Assembly: GCA_963680875.1 (NCBI GenBank)
Contig: OY804585.1
Location: 24,281,686-24,345,685, forward strand
Direction of reading: 5' to 3'
Length of the DNA: 64,000 bases
From: Bathymodiolus brooksi
Taxonomy: Eukaryota; Mollusca; Bivalvia; Mytilida; Modiolidae
Shown here: one piece after another, positions 1 through 9,900 of the stretch
How the letters are laid out: every line of letters starts with the position of its first letter
Numbering within the stretch: the first letter of the stretch is position 1
Made by a program: the position numbers and the translations under genes
Notes under the pieces: model-generated
Told to the model about the DNA's origin: nothing
The model's input: only the letters and a program-made list of their open reading frames with translations
The model's database searches: none

Positions 1-597
1 TATCCGGGACATTTTGAGTGATAATAATGCCCTTTCCCATAAAAGGATGTCGTAGAACATCGTCATTTTTCCTCTCACAAATGTCCTGGATGAATGTAGG
101 ACCGCAGTTATTGCGAAAGGGTCAATAGATACAATTGCAGATTTTCAAATTATATTCTTTTAATAGACATATGTTTTTACGTCAAAAACAACCTTTAATT
201 TGATATTAATACTATGACTTTTTTATCGTGACTTTCTTTACAACGATTGTGCAGGACTATATTCCAGAAATAGAAAATACTAATTGCTATACAATGTATT
301 ATATTAGAGTGACTTAGTTAAAAGTATCACCTAATACACTAATGATATTAAAGCTGAATATACCTGTTGTTATTTACAGTCCTCGAAATGAAAATGTGAA
401 TTTACTGGCCCGAATCAAATTCTTGAATTTATTTTTATATAGTTCTAAATAAAAACTGAAAAATTTACTGGTCCGAACAAAGTTTTACTGGTCTTGAACC
501 GGAGGACCGGTGCTCATTGTGAGGACTGGTTGATATTAATGTTGATATATGTAACAAAAAAATTATTTGGTTGCAAAATTTTTGTTTTTTGTTTTAG
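1..597 (+). other. Intron upstream of the first visible BRSK exon
   Basis: This is AT-rich non-coding sequence ending in a T-rich tract and AG directly before the exon at 598. It is read as the 3' part of a BRSK intron because the exon enters in phase 1-2 and needs an upstream donor. Around 405-520 there is a short motif of the type 'ACTGGTCCGAA' repeated three times, and a related fragment occurs near 29830-29900; it may be a degraded repeat. I see no exon here. Confidence 0.6.
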
Positions 598-640
598 TGC
601 CTACAGATGATGTGTCCTTGACCCCAGAATCTTCTCCTGA
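598..640 (+). CDS. BRSK: BRSK exon A (linker before the KA1-like domain)
   Basis: This 43-bp exon has acceptor TTTTAG before 598 and donor GTGAGT at 641. It encodes [13 protein letters not shown] and the first two bases of a Glu codon. The SSPE ending followed by MTKKSWF across the junction matches vertebrate BRSK, which fixes both splice sites. Confidence 0.85.
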
Positions 641-3600
641 GTGAGTATTATATGTGTATGCACGAGGCTAGATAATACATTATTACATTTGTACCGCCAA
701 ACAAATGCAGTCCTTCCGATGGTCTATCCGACATTGGGCAAAATTGAGTTAATATTGGTTACGTGTACTTATTTACTGCACCGAATGTCCAGGAATGTCC
801 AGTCATATCGGATATTTTATAGATTCATTGTGGCAATTTAAGACAAAATATTGTTCGGTCCGGTAAAGTGTATTTTTATATTGGATTGATCACCCATTTA
901 AAATAAAAATACCTCTAGAATCACTGCAAATGTACTTTTATTTGGGTGATCAACTAGAAAGATTTCACCTAGCTTTCAACATGCCTTACGTGACAACTGA
1001 GTCGATGCAGTTTGTATGCAGTAATCATGTATTTCTTGAAAGATAACCTAAATATTAAAACAGAAGTAAAATGTGACAGGCAACAATTCTATAAAAAAAA
1101 ATAGTCGTATTATGTACATTAATAATTAGACAATTGTTAATTAGTATATTAGAAGTACATGTGTATGTAAAATCAAGTCTGAAAGTGAAAATTAAAATTA
1201 AATTCTGGTTTGTTTTGGTTTATGATGTTAGACGCCACTTTCAACAATATTTCAGTTATTTCATGGCGGTCAGTTTTATTGGTGGAGGAAACTGGAGTAC
1301 CAGGAGAAAACGACCGATCTGTCGCAAGTCACTGACAAACTTTATTATATAATGTTGTATTGAGTACATCTCACCTGAGCGGAATTCGAACTCACAACGT
1401 TAGTGGTGATAGGCACTGATTGCAAAGGTAGCTATAAATCCAACTACCTACCATACGATCACAACCACGATGGTCCCCAATATAATTCTGACTGATTTTA
1501 TAGTACAATGTATTAATATAATTCTGACTGATTTTATAGTACAATGTATTAATATAATTCTGACTGATTTTATAGTACAATGTATTAATATAATTCTGAC
1601 TGATTTTATAGTACAATGTATTAATATAATTCTGACTGATTTTATAGTACAATGTATTAATATAATTCTGACTGATTTTATAGTACAATGTATTAATATA
1701 ATTCTGACTGATTTTATAGTACAATGTATTAATATAATTCTGACTGATTTTATAGTACAATGTATTAATATAATTCTGACTGATTTTATAGTACAATGTA
1801 TTAATATAATTCTGACTGATTTTATAGTACAATGTATTAATATAATTCTGACTGATTTTATAGTACAATGTATTAATATAATTAATATAATTTTTCTTTT
1901 CAGAATGACAAAAAAGTCATGGTTTGGTGCTCTGATGGGGTCTGACAGAGAAGAATTCCATTTTTTGACAGGACAAGATAAAACTCTAAGTCAAATTAAA
2001 GCTGATATTGTACATGCATTCCTATCTGTAAGTATAGATGTAAAAATACCAAGAAGTCTCAGACCTGACTGGTAATCGGCACTTCCAATTTTTTAACAGT
2101 GATTTTTTGTTTACATTTTCTGTAAAGTAGTCTTGCTATTGCAGGCATTTTAAGCTCTCCTGACCGAAGGATATATGATCTTTAGCTGTCATGCAGCATC
2201 CTGGCACCCATTCATAGTTTTTGTTAGCTTTGTATATTTCAATATTCTCTTGGAATCCACAGGGCCAAATTAATCCAAACATAACTGGGACTTGCGACAG
2301 GTCGGTGGTTTTCTCCGTTTTCCTCCACCAATAAAACTGACTGCCACGTTATAACTGAAATATTGTTGAAAGTGGCATTAAACACCATAATCCTAACCCT
2401 AACCCCAAATTAACCCAAGCATGACTGGGATGGTCCTTGACAGATTATCCAGTAATTAATTTCACCTGCATAATTTTTAGGTGTAAATTATGACAATTGA
2501 TCTGTATAATAGGTACCAGAATTTTATGCTATTTTTTTTTTCTTCAACACTTGACATCAGGATTTTTTATGCCTTCGCGACGAAGAGTCGGGGGGGCATA
2601 TTAATTTACCCCTGTCCATCTGGATATAGATACATGGTTTGTTCGGCTATCTCCTCCTACAGTTTTGGAGCTACAGCTTTAATATTTTGTAGGATGTATG
2701 TACACATAATGGAGGTGTGCATGTCCACAGGATTTTGATTTTCTTCAAATATTCTCAAAATGACAGGTAGTTGGACTTCGTCATTTTTTTTGTACTAGCT
2801 GCACAAAGGGAACAATGGTTTGTCCGTCTAACTCCTCCTACAGTTTTAGAGCTACAGCTTTAATATTTTGCAGGATGTTTATACACATAATGGAGGTGTG
2901 CATGTCCACAGGAATTTGATTTTTATCAAATATTCTCAAAATGACAGGTAGCTGGACTTAGTCATTTTGTTCGTCTGTCCGGATATAGATACATGGTTTG
3001 TCTGGCTATCTCCTCCTACACTTTTGGAGCTACAGCTTTTAATATTTTGTATGATGTTTATACACATAATGGAGGTGTGCATGTCCACAGGATTTTGATT
3101 TTCATCAAATATTTGATAATGACAGGTAGTTGGACTTAGTCATTTTTTTATGCCCCCACGATGATATGTCGGGGGGGGGGGGGGGGGGGGGGATTTTTGT
3201 CAAATATTCACAAAATTACAGGTAGTTGGACTTCATTTCCTCCTTATGGTCAGGCGGGGGCATCATTTGTGTCTTACAGACACTTCTTTTTTTTCTTATA
3301 TCACTCCTAACAAAACAACTTTGTCCATAATTATCAAGTGTGAGGGCATACTTCTTTTCTAGTTTTTTACTAGATGCTGAAATGTTTTTTTTAAATTGAA
3401 ATTAACTGTCCCTTCAACATTGACACAAGGAGGCTTGACTTTATTATTTTCACAGAATTCTTTAAAACAGCAAAGTTTTAACATTAAAATATTATTATAA
3501 AAATGATAAACATGTGCTTTATTTCAGACTGCCGACTTAAGTCATAGTGTTGTTTCTACGTCTACGTTCAGAGCCGAGTACCGTAGATCAAGTAATACTT

Positions 3601-6600
3601 CCATGTTTTCTCGAAATGTACGATTCCAAGTGGACATAACTCCAGCACATACAACAGGAGTTACCACGGGAACCATGTATTGTCTTACCTTCTCCCTTAT
3701 TTCAGGTTTGTTGTTTTTACAGTCAATTAATTTCTACACATAGCCAAACATATTGGTATATATATTGGACACTTGAAAATCAGTTGCCCTTTAAAAGGTC
3801 CAAATTATACATATTCACAGAAGACATAAAAACATAGATATAAGATTAAATGCGCACAAAGCATATTTCTGGAATAACCTTCATCAGCTATGCTCAAATT
3901 TAAAAGATTAGAAAGCCAAATCATTTTAAAGTCTTTGGGAGCTAGAAAACCAAAGGGCCCAAATAGAATAGCCAAAATTCAGGAAAATGACACTGTTCTT
4001 TATACACAGATATTACTTTCAGGGATATGTCCTTTAGAGCCTCTTTTCCACAAATCTATTTCTACAGATAATGTCTGCCTTCAACAGGTTGAATATTCTT
4101 ATTACTAGAACAGACAGTTGTACTTTTATGATATTCAAGTTTGTTTGTGATTTCAAGTTGTGACAGGTCTGGTTTCCTCCATCAATTACTGACCAGCACA
4201 ATATAACTGAAATATAGTTGAAAGTGATGCTAAACACTCGTAATCCTAAGAATATATTACATTTTTTTATTTTTTTTTATTTTTTTTTTAGAAATTTGTT
4301 AGTTGTTGACTTTTGCCAAATGTCTTTAGTTTAGAAGTGTTCCGAAAATTTTTTATTTTTTTTTTTTATTTTAAAAGATACCAATCATGACAATTTCCCC
4401 CAATTTGAGGGCACCTGTGTTATTCAGGTAAGTGATAACAGGCCTCCATGGAGCCTGTAGTTTGTGAGGTACTAATGATATATTTCATGATTTATGTAAA
4501 TTTCAGGACCGTCTAGAAGATTCAGAAGAGTTTGTGAACATTTACAAAATTTAATGTTAGGCCCTAGAGGAGATGCTCTGAACCAGAGGAAAGTGAGTAC
4601 AGATAGTACCTCATCTTACTCGTCAGAGACGGGATTGTCACCCACGCACAGCTGTTCAGTCAGAGAAAATGGAGAAGAAGAGGTAATAATGATAATACAG
4701 TAAAACATGCCCATGTGGTCACCTCTATTTAGCAATCACCTATAATAAAAGGTCACCCTTTTCTGGTCCTGTCATAGAAAATTGCATATGAATTAAACGT
4801 CTTTTAAGAGGTCACCTGTCGAATAAGGTCTTTTTTTTTTGTCACAGAAGTAACCTCTTAATACAGTTTGACTCTACATTGTAATAATCAAAACTTTTTT
4901 TAAGAGGATGAAACACCTTGTGCAAACTAATCCTCCTTTGGACCCTCAATTACAATCATTAGGAAGTTTCTATATTTGATAGGTTACAAAGCAAAACATT
5001 TTCACAATTTCTGGTTCGAATCCTGTTCACGGAGAGGTATACTCGATACAACATGTGTGATAAAGTTTTTCAGTGACTTGTGACAGGTCTGTGATTTTCT
5101 CTGGGTACTCCGGTTTTCCTCCACCAATAAAACTGACCGCCATGATATAACTGAAATATTGTTGAAAGTGGCATTAAATGCCATAAACCAATCACAATTT
5201 CTGTAAAAATGTTATTTTCACTGCCATGTTGTTGACACCTTGGCAGGTTTGTTAATTGATTTAATTGATTACTTCAACATAGCGAAACACTTGAACTTTT
5301 GAGAAAGAGGAGTAAATTAAAAGTTGAAAAACACTGCGATTAATACAGGACTTAAAACTGAATGAAACTCATGAATCGAAAATTTATCTATTGTACCATG
5401 AAATTGATTACTGGTATAGGAGGTAACGGTAAAAACAGAAAATTACTTATTTAGCTCACCATGCCAAAGGCAATGTGAGCTTTTGCCATCATTTGGCATT
5501 CGTCATCCGTCATCCGTTAACTTTTCACATTTTAATCTTCTCCTCTGCAACTCCTCAGTCAAATGAACTGAAACTTGGTAGGAAGCATCTATGGAAGGTC
5601 CTCTGTAAAGACTGCTCATTTTGTGTCGATCCATTAACAATCATGGCTGTCACAGGCAATTCTTGTTTCTGATTGGCCAATTTTTTTAAATCTTTTCCTT
5701 TGTCCAAATGAACCGGAACTTGTTAGGAAGCATCTATGGCAGGTCCTCTATAAAGATTGCTCATTTCGTCTCAATCCGTTAACAAACATGGCCGCCACAG
5801 GCAATTCTTGTTTTTGATTGGTTGATTTCTAAAAAATCTTCCTCCTCTGAAACTGCTTGGCCAAATGAACCGAAACTTAGTAGGAAGCATCTATGGAAGT
5901 TCCTCTATAAAGAATGCTCATTTCGTCCGAACCCGTTAATAAACATGGCCACCACAGGCAATCCTTGTTTCTGATTGGTTGATTTCTAAAAAATCTTCTC
6001 CTCTGACACCGCTTGGCCAAATGAACCCGAAATTTGGTAGGAAGCATCCTTGGAAGGTCTTCTATTAAGATTGCTCATTTCGTCCCGATTCGTTAACAAA
6101 CATGGCCACCACAGGCAATACTTGTTTCTGATTGGTGGATTTCTAAAAATTCTTCTCTGAAATTGCTAGGCCAAATGAACCTAAACTTGGTAGGAAGCAT
6201 CTATGGAAGGTCCTCTATAAAGATTGCCCATTTCATTTTGATCCGTTAACAAACATGGCCACCACAGGCAATTCTTGTTTCTGATTGGTTGATTTCTAAA
6301 AAAAATCTTCCCCTCTGACACCACTTGGTCAAATGAACCGAAATTTGATAGGAAGCATCCTTGGAAGGTCTTCTATTACGATTGCTCATTTCGTCTCGAT
6401 TCGTTAACAAACATGGCCACCACAGACAATTCTTGTTTCTGATTGGTCGATTTCTAAGAAATCTTCTCTGAAACCGCATGGGCAAATGAACCGAAACTTG
6501 GTAGGAAGTTTCTATGGAAGGTCCGTTATAAACTTGCTCATTTCGTTCTGATGCATTAACAAACATGGCCACCACAAGCAATTCTTGTTTTTGATTGGTC

Positions 6601-7578
6601 AATTTCTAAAGAATTTTCAACTCTGAAACCGCTTAGCCAAGCAAACTGAAACTTGGTAGCAAGCATCTATGGAAGGTTCTGTATTAAGTTTCCTCAAAGC
6701 AGAATGAAAGGTGAGCGACACAGGCTCAGCCCACTGAACCTCTAGTTCATTTCATAAAACCGCCAAAATATATATCTGCCAATAATTTGGATTTATAAAA
6801 CCACCAAATTTTGACATCACAAATATAAAGCGCTATGTTATACTTTGAGATTCTTGAAATTTGAGAAGAGGACTAAATTAAATTGAAAAGCACTGTGATT
6901 AAAAACAGGACATAATTATTTTTTGAGTAAAATGATTTTGATGTAGTGGGATTCCCTTGTAACATGATATGATATAATAAAACAATGATATTCTTTTTAT
7001 ATCGATCAATGCGCAAATGTATATTGATATACTTCTATTAGGTCAAGGTCAATAAAAACATCAAAAGACTATAATTGTGTGTTATCTAATCATGTTGCTT
7101 ATTCTTGTGTAAGGAGCTGTTGTGGTCATGATTGTATGACAGTTGGATTTACAACTACCTATGCAATCAGTGCATATCACCACTGAAATTGTGAGTTCGA
7201 ATCCTGTTCATGGCGAGGTGTACTCGATACAACATTATGTGATAAAGTTTGTCAGTAACTTGGAACAGGTTGGTGGTTTTCTCTGAGTACTCTGGTTTCC
7301 TCAACCAATAAAACCAACCGTCACGATACAACTGAAATATTGTTGAAAGTAGCGTTAAACACCACAAACCTAAACTAAAACCTCTCTTCTTGTGTAGTGA
7401 TTAATAATACATCATTTATCTGACATTATTTGTGAGATATTTATTTTATTTTACACAGGTATTTGAAAAGCTACGAGTTTGTAAAACTCCCACGCCGGTC
7501 CGAAGAGAAGTTCCACGAGTGATAACAAACGGAAAAAAAGTATTAGTTGACCATCATTATCGTAAAGATAAAGTATGA
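598..7578 (+). CDS. BRSK: BRSK/SAD-family serine/threonine kinase, C-terminal part (five exons: 598-640, 1904-2027, 3528-3705, 4507-4682, 7459-7578)
   Basis: BRSK1/2 (SAD kinases) are AMPK-related kinases that act downstream of LKB1 in neuronal polarity and presynaptic function. Only the C-terminal ~211 residues are here. Key matches to vertebrate BRSK are a KKSWFG stretch after SSPEM, then [30 protein letters not shown] and SGPSRRFRR. These belong to the KA1-like/autoinhibitory region, which binds membrane lipid in this family. All junctions are GT..AG and the reading phase is kept at every join: GA|A, codon boundary, G|GA, codon boundary. Translation ends at TGA 7576-7578 after a basic tail. 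The kinase and UBA domains must lie left of the window. Introns carry SINEs, a Helitron-like element and a 36-bp minisatellite. The symbol is given at family level because I cannot decide between BRSK1-like and BRSK2-like; invertebrates often have one gene. Confidence 0.93.
1213..1478 (-). mobile_element. tRNA-derived SINE, full length, family 1 (V-SINE/RUDI-like)
   Basis: Read on the minus strand it starts with a tRNA-like head containing a B-box-like GAGTTCGAATTCC. A conserved core follows (TACTCGATACAACAT, the GACAGGTCGGT area, CCTCCACCAATAAAACTGACC) and then a tail with ATATTGTTGAAAGTGGCG. At least a dozen copies in both orientations share this architecture in the window. It resembles the molluscan V-SINE family called RUDI, but I assign that name from memory of its form only. 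The 36-bp minisatellite begins exactly at its head end. Confidence 0.75.
1479..1874 (+). repeat. 36-bp minisatellite, 11 copies
   Basis: The unit begins AATATAATTCTGACTGATTT and is 36 bp long. Eleven copies fill exactly 396 bp with almost no divergence. Because 36 is a multiple of three, it stays open in frames on both strands; the resulting 'proteins' are artefacts. Each unit contains TTCTGAC, close to a branch-point consensus, followed within about 12 bases by TTTTATAG, an acceptor-like AG. The array sits between a SINE head and a real BRSK 3' splice site. Confidence 0.97.
1904..2027 (+). CDS. BRSK: BRSK exon B (start of the KA1-like domain)
   Basis: This 124-bp exon has acceptor CTTTTCAG and donor GTAAGT. 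With the split Glu codon it encodes [14 protein letters not shown] and ends ADIVHAFLS. The KKSWFG and [11 protein letters not shown] blocks are diagnostic for BRSK. The end of the exon falls at the same place in the protein as the end of the HAFLS block in vertebrates. Confidence 0.95.
2292..2405 (+). mobile_element. SINE fragment, family 1 (core and tail only)
   Basis: It starts in the core near GACAGGTCGGTGGTTTTCTC and ends in the tail with GAAAGTGGCATTAAACACCA followed by CCTAACCCTAACCCC. The tRNA-like head is missing, as expected for a 5'-truncated copy. The CCTAA-type run is the SINE tail, not telomere. Confidence 0.7.
2565..3290 (+). mobile_element. Non-autonomous repeat with 'TATGCC...GGGGG' end and three ~180-bp internal units
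   Basis: It begins TTTATGCCTTCGCGACGAAG with GGGGGGGCATA nearby and ends GGGGGCATCATTTGTGTCTT followed by ACAGACACTTCTT. The last part can form a GTGTCT/AGACAC hairpin. Inside, the phrase ACAGGTAG(T/C)TGGACTT recurs at 2764, 2944 and 3122, giving ~180-bp units. A poly-G run lies near 3174-3193. Dispersed molluscan repeats with GGGGGCAT ends and a terminal hairpin are common. A Helitron-like origin is possible but not shown. Confidence 0.6.
3528..3705 (+). CDS. BRSK: BRSK exon C (middle of the KA1-like domain)
   Basis: This 178-bp exon starts on a codon boundary and ends with the first base of a Gly codon before donor GTTTGT. It encodes [24 protein letters not shown] and a CLTFSLIS end, all aligned with the vertebrate BRSK C-terminal domain. 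The non-consensus donor G|GTTTG is supported by the phase of the next exon (G+GA = Gly, then PSRRFRR). Confidence 0.95.
3706..4506 (+). other. BRSK intron
   Basis: It has donor GTTTGT and acceptor AAATTTCAG. It contains a repeat-like piece at about 3825-4000, whose phrase CTGGAATAACCTTCATCA recurs near 32704, and a truncated SINE at 4155-4250. Several T-rich runs follow around 4260-4375. Confidence 0.8.
4155..4250 (+). mobile_element. SINE fragment, family 1, degraded
   Basis: Core and tail phrases are recognisable: TGTGACAGGTCTGG, TTTCCTCCATCAATTACTGA and ATATAGTTGAAAGTGATGCT. The tail is more diverged than in neighbouring copies, so this is an older insertion. Confidence 0.55.
4507..4682 (+). 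CDS. BRSK: BRSK exon D (end of the KA1-like domain and Ser-rich linker)
   Basis: This 176-bp exon has acceptor TTTCAG and donor GTAATA. It encodes [18 protein letters not shown], which matches the last helix of the BRSK C-terminal domain. A polar, Ser/Thr-rich stretch follows ([11 protein letters not shown]) and it ends ENGEEE. It ends on a codon boundary. Confidence 0.94.
4697..4880 (+). mobile_element. Short dispersed repeat related to 11455-11640
   Basis: Shared phrases with 11455-11640 include GTCACCTCTATTTAGCA, TTTTAAGAGGTCACCTGTC and CATATGAATT. The ends look like a short inverted pair, ACAGTAAAAC and GTTTGACTCTA. It is non-coding and compatible with a MITE. Confidence 0.55.
5010..5195 (+). 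mobile_element. SINE, family 1, 5'-truncated
   Basis: It starts within the head at the B-box-like GGTTCGAATCCTG. It continues through TACTCGATACAACATG and CCTCCACCAATAAAACTGACC and ends in GTTGAAAGTGGCATTAAATG. The upstream part of the tRNA-like head is absent. Confidence 0.7.
5452..6745 (+). mobile_element. Helitron-like non-autonomous element, copy 1, with ~155-bp internal tandem units
   Basis: The 5' end is TAGCTCACCATGCC followed by GGCAATGTGAGC, a GCTCAC/GTGAGC hairpin. The 3' end is AGGCTCAG..CTGAACCT followed directly by CTAG and T. In between are about eight degenerate units of ~155 bp marked by CAAATGAACCGAAACTTGGT and AACAAACATGGCC. A terminal hairpin followed by CTAG is the textbook 3' end of Helitron-like elements, and internal tandem cores are typical of non-autonomous ones in bivalves (the 'pearl'-type repeats). 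No Rep/helicase is encoded. Classification is inferred from structure. Confidence 0.75.
7110..7372 (+). mobile_element. SINE, family 1, full length
   Basis: The head GGAGCTGTTGTGGTCATGAT runs through a B-box-like GAGTTCGAATCCTG, then core TACTCGATACAACATTATG and tail GTTGAAAGTAGCGTTAAACA. It lies about 85 bp upstream of the last BRSK exon and may sit close to the branch-point region of that intron. Confidence 0.75.
7459..7578 (+). CDS. BRSK: BRSK terminal coding exon
   Basis: This exon has acceptor TTTTACACAG and opens on a codon boundary. It encodes [20 protein letters not shown] and ends HHYRKDKV before TGA at 7576-7578. The sequence is basic and not part of the KA1-like fold. It is assigned by phase, open frame and acceptor rather than by strong homology, since C-terminal tails vary in this family. 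Confidence 0.85.
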   Translation, partial: VFEKLRVCKTPTPVRREVPRVITNGKKVLVDHHYRKDKV

Positions 7579-9028
7579 CAAAGGTCAAGGATAAATCTGT
7601 GTTCAAGCCAAAAAAGATTTTGTGATCAGTATGAAAATTATGTGAGAAAATAATAACTGAGTTATATAATCTTCTCCTGTATATAATTGTCTTATTTTAA
7701 TACAAACATGTAGGTATGGAGAAGCACCATGTCAAACCTTAGGTTGTGCCATGATAACATAACATTACAATGTTGACATCTGATAGTTTCATTACCACCA
7801 GAGATACACAATATCTACACCACGTTGATCAGTCTAAGCACAAATTGTGACAGTAAAATCATAGATTGATGTCGGCAAATATTGAAAAAAACTGCATCAG
7901 GGAAAGAAAATACTATTGTTTTTTTTTAATTTATTAAAAGAGGATTGGGACAAATGTCTTGCATTTTAAAGTGTGATTAGAAGAAACTTGGGAATCTGTA
8001 CAAATGCTTCGTACGAATTTTGTCACAGCTATTTTACATGTGAATTCTTGTGAATGGGTAGAATCTGTTGTTAACTTTTCAAATTTTAATCTCAGCCACC
8101 CCCCTCCCCTTACTGAAACCACTTTGGCTGAGATGGTTCTTGATTGATTCCCTTTCAATATTATATCTGATAGCTATCTATTTGATGATAAAATGTCTTC
8201 ATTTTCTGTTGCAATGTGCTGAAATTTAAAATGTAGCTACATTATCATGACCTGTCTGAAATATAATACTTTTCTGATAAGAAAGTTTAAACTCTAATGG
8301 TCAACAATTACATGAATATCAACAAAACAAACAACTACCTCTCACCACAAAAAAACCCCCATCTTTTTGTCATATTTGGTAGTTATTAGGCCTGTTTTTA
8401 TTAATAATCATTTCTCATGGTCTTCACTTTAATCATTCTCTAAATTCAACCAAACTTGCCTGTAATAGTTCTTGGGTGGTTCCCTTTCAAGATTGAATCA
8501 GACTAACTTAACCTCCATCCAAGATGGCCATATTTACTGAAACTAAATTTTTCCAATGGTTAAAATGTCTTATATTTCATGCTTGGAATTTGTGCTGTTG
8601 CTTTATGTTAGTGCATTATAGCAGATGATAATTATGTAAAAAAAAACTATTTAAAGGACATATAAGATTTTATCTGTAATTTGGACATTTTTTCCTTTAC
8701 TTTCCCCCGAGCGATATTGTCTGTTTCAACAAACTGACTCTTGAAACTGTAAATTAGCGATCATTGTAACGTCAAGCACATTATGAGGTGACCGATAAAA
8801 AGAATAATGTCAGTTTTGAAAGTTTTGACACACATTATCAATAGTATCGCAGCAGGTCCGATAGGATGAGGTGCTATACTATTAATAATGTCTGTCTTGA
8901 CTCAAAACTGCTGTTATTATTTATTTACATCTCATGTTTATGTAGGGCTTAGCTCTCTTGTTTATATGTGGTGCCGATACTTTTGAACTGAAGTAACAAT
9001 TTTGTTTGATCTAAAAAGTACTGTTTTT

Positions 9029-9175
9029 GCTCATCTATAAAAGGACCAAGTGAACTTTTGCCATCATTTGACAACAGTCTTCATTAACTTTTTCACATTT
9101 TAATCTTCTGAAATACTGCTCATTCAACTGGAACTAAACATGGCAGGGATTATACCTTGTATTTGAGTAGGATAA
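9029..9175 (+). mobile_element. Helitron-like element, 5' fragment
   Basis: It shares the 5' head of the larger copies: GCTCATCTATAAAAGGACCA, AACTTTTGCCATCATTTG, TTTTTCACATTTTAATCTTC and AACATGGC. It breaks off without the 3' hairpin. Confidence 0.6.
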
Positions 9176-9206
9176 CTCACTACTTATATTGATTTTTTAT
9201 TGATTT

Positions 9207-9475
9207 TTGGTGTTTTAACGCCACTTTCAGCAATATTTCAGCTATATCATGCCGACCAGTTTTAGTGGTGGAAGAAGCCAGAGTACCCGGAGAGAACCAC
9301 CGACCATGGCAAGCAACTGGTAAGCTTTATCACTTGCAGCTGTGAGTCGAGTGAACCCTTTTTTGTCATTTACAAAGCCGGGTGCGAACCCACGCTGTAT
9401 TGGTGATAGGCTAGTATGAGTTGTTAGGTAATCAAACTACCTAACTCATTGAGCCACTCGGGCCCTCACTACTTA
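9207..9475 (-). mobile_element. SINE with family-1 tail and a different tRNA-like head
   Basis: The left (tail) side has CGCCACTTTCAGCAATATTT and TTTTAGTGGTGGAAG like family 1. On the minus strand the head starts GGGCCCGAGTGGCTCAATGA and has B-box GGGTTCGCACCCGG, unlike the usual head. It therefore looks like a subfamily with an exchanged head. Confidence 0.65.
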
Positions 9476-9654
9476 TATCATCTGTATTAGAACTAATTGA
9501 ATGCAATTAATATCTAGTAAATTGATTACAGACTCCATGCAGCCTCTGGTTTATGGTGTTCAAAAGAATTCAGTCTCATCTTATGTATAATCTTGTCTGA
9601 TGTAAGCAGTTTTATCAATCAAATTACAGAATGAATGTACAGTAAATGAAATAT

Positions 9655-9900
9655 TACAATGTCATTCTAGTTGTAAATTAAATATTACAATGTCATTCTA
9701 GTTGTAAATGAAAAATTATAATGTCATTGAAATATTACAATGTCATTCTAGTTGTAAATGAAAAATTATAATGTCATTATAGTTGTAAGTGAAAAAATTA
9801 CAATGTCATTCTAGTTGTAATTGAAAAACTAAAGTGTTATGCTAGTTGTACATGAAAAATTATAATGTGATTGAAATATAACAATGTCATTTTAGAGTAA
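9655..9900 (+). repeat. Degenerate ~30-40 bp tandem repeat
   Basis: The unit is built from ATTACAATGTCATT, CTAGTTGTAAATGAAA and AAATTATAATGTCATT in irregular order, roughly seven copies. Spacing and sequence are uneven, which suggests repeated slippage. Confidence 0.8.

Larger units (their letters stand above)
641..1903 (+). other. BRSK intron with a SINE and a 36-bp minisatellite
   Basis: The donor is GTGAGT and the acceptor is TTTTTCTTTTCAG. The intron holds unremarkable AT-rich DNA to about 1212, a minus-strand SINE, and a minisatellite that ends 29 bp before the exon at 1904. The sequence between 641 and 1212 contains nothing I recognise. Confidence 0.85.
2028..3527 (+). other. BRSK intron with a SINE fragment and a GC-rich-ended repeat
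   Basis: The donor is GTAAGT and the acceptor is ATTTCAG. It contains a 5'-truncated SINE (about 2292-2405) and a ~0.7-kb dispersed repeat with three internal ~180-bp units (2565-3290). The remaining AT-rich stretches show no coding signal. Confidence 0.8.
4683..7458 (+). other. Last BRSK intron, TE-rich
   Basis: The donor is GTAATA and the acceptor is TTTTACACAG. It contains a MITE-like repeat (4697-4880), two SINEs and a Helitron-like element (5452-6745). The interval 6746-7110 is AT-rich and holds nothing recognisable. Confidence 0.85.

Noticed and set aside
1479..1874. CRISPR-like direct repeats
   Set aside because: Units are contiguous without unique spacers and the DNA is eukaryotic; the same holds for 36179-36438.
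1392..2075. Repetitive 12-residue 'proteins' on both strands (158 and 201 codons)
   Set aside because: They are translations of the 36-bp minisatellite, which is divisible by three; the plus frame runs into the BRSK exon in the wrong frame before it. No gene.
2390..2405. CCTAACCCTAACCCC, telomere-like
   Set aside because: Similar short runs end other SINE copies in the window (39815-39828), so it is a SINE tail rather than interstitial telomere.
5475..6602. ORFs with repeated 'NKHGRH/HGGHVC' type content
   Set aside because: They come from the ~155-bp tandem units of Helitron-like copy 1.
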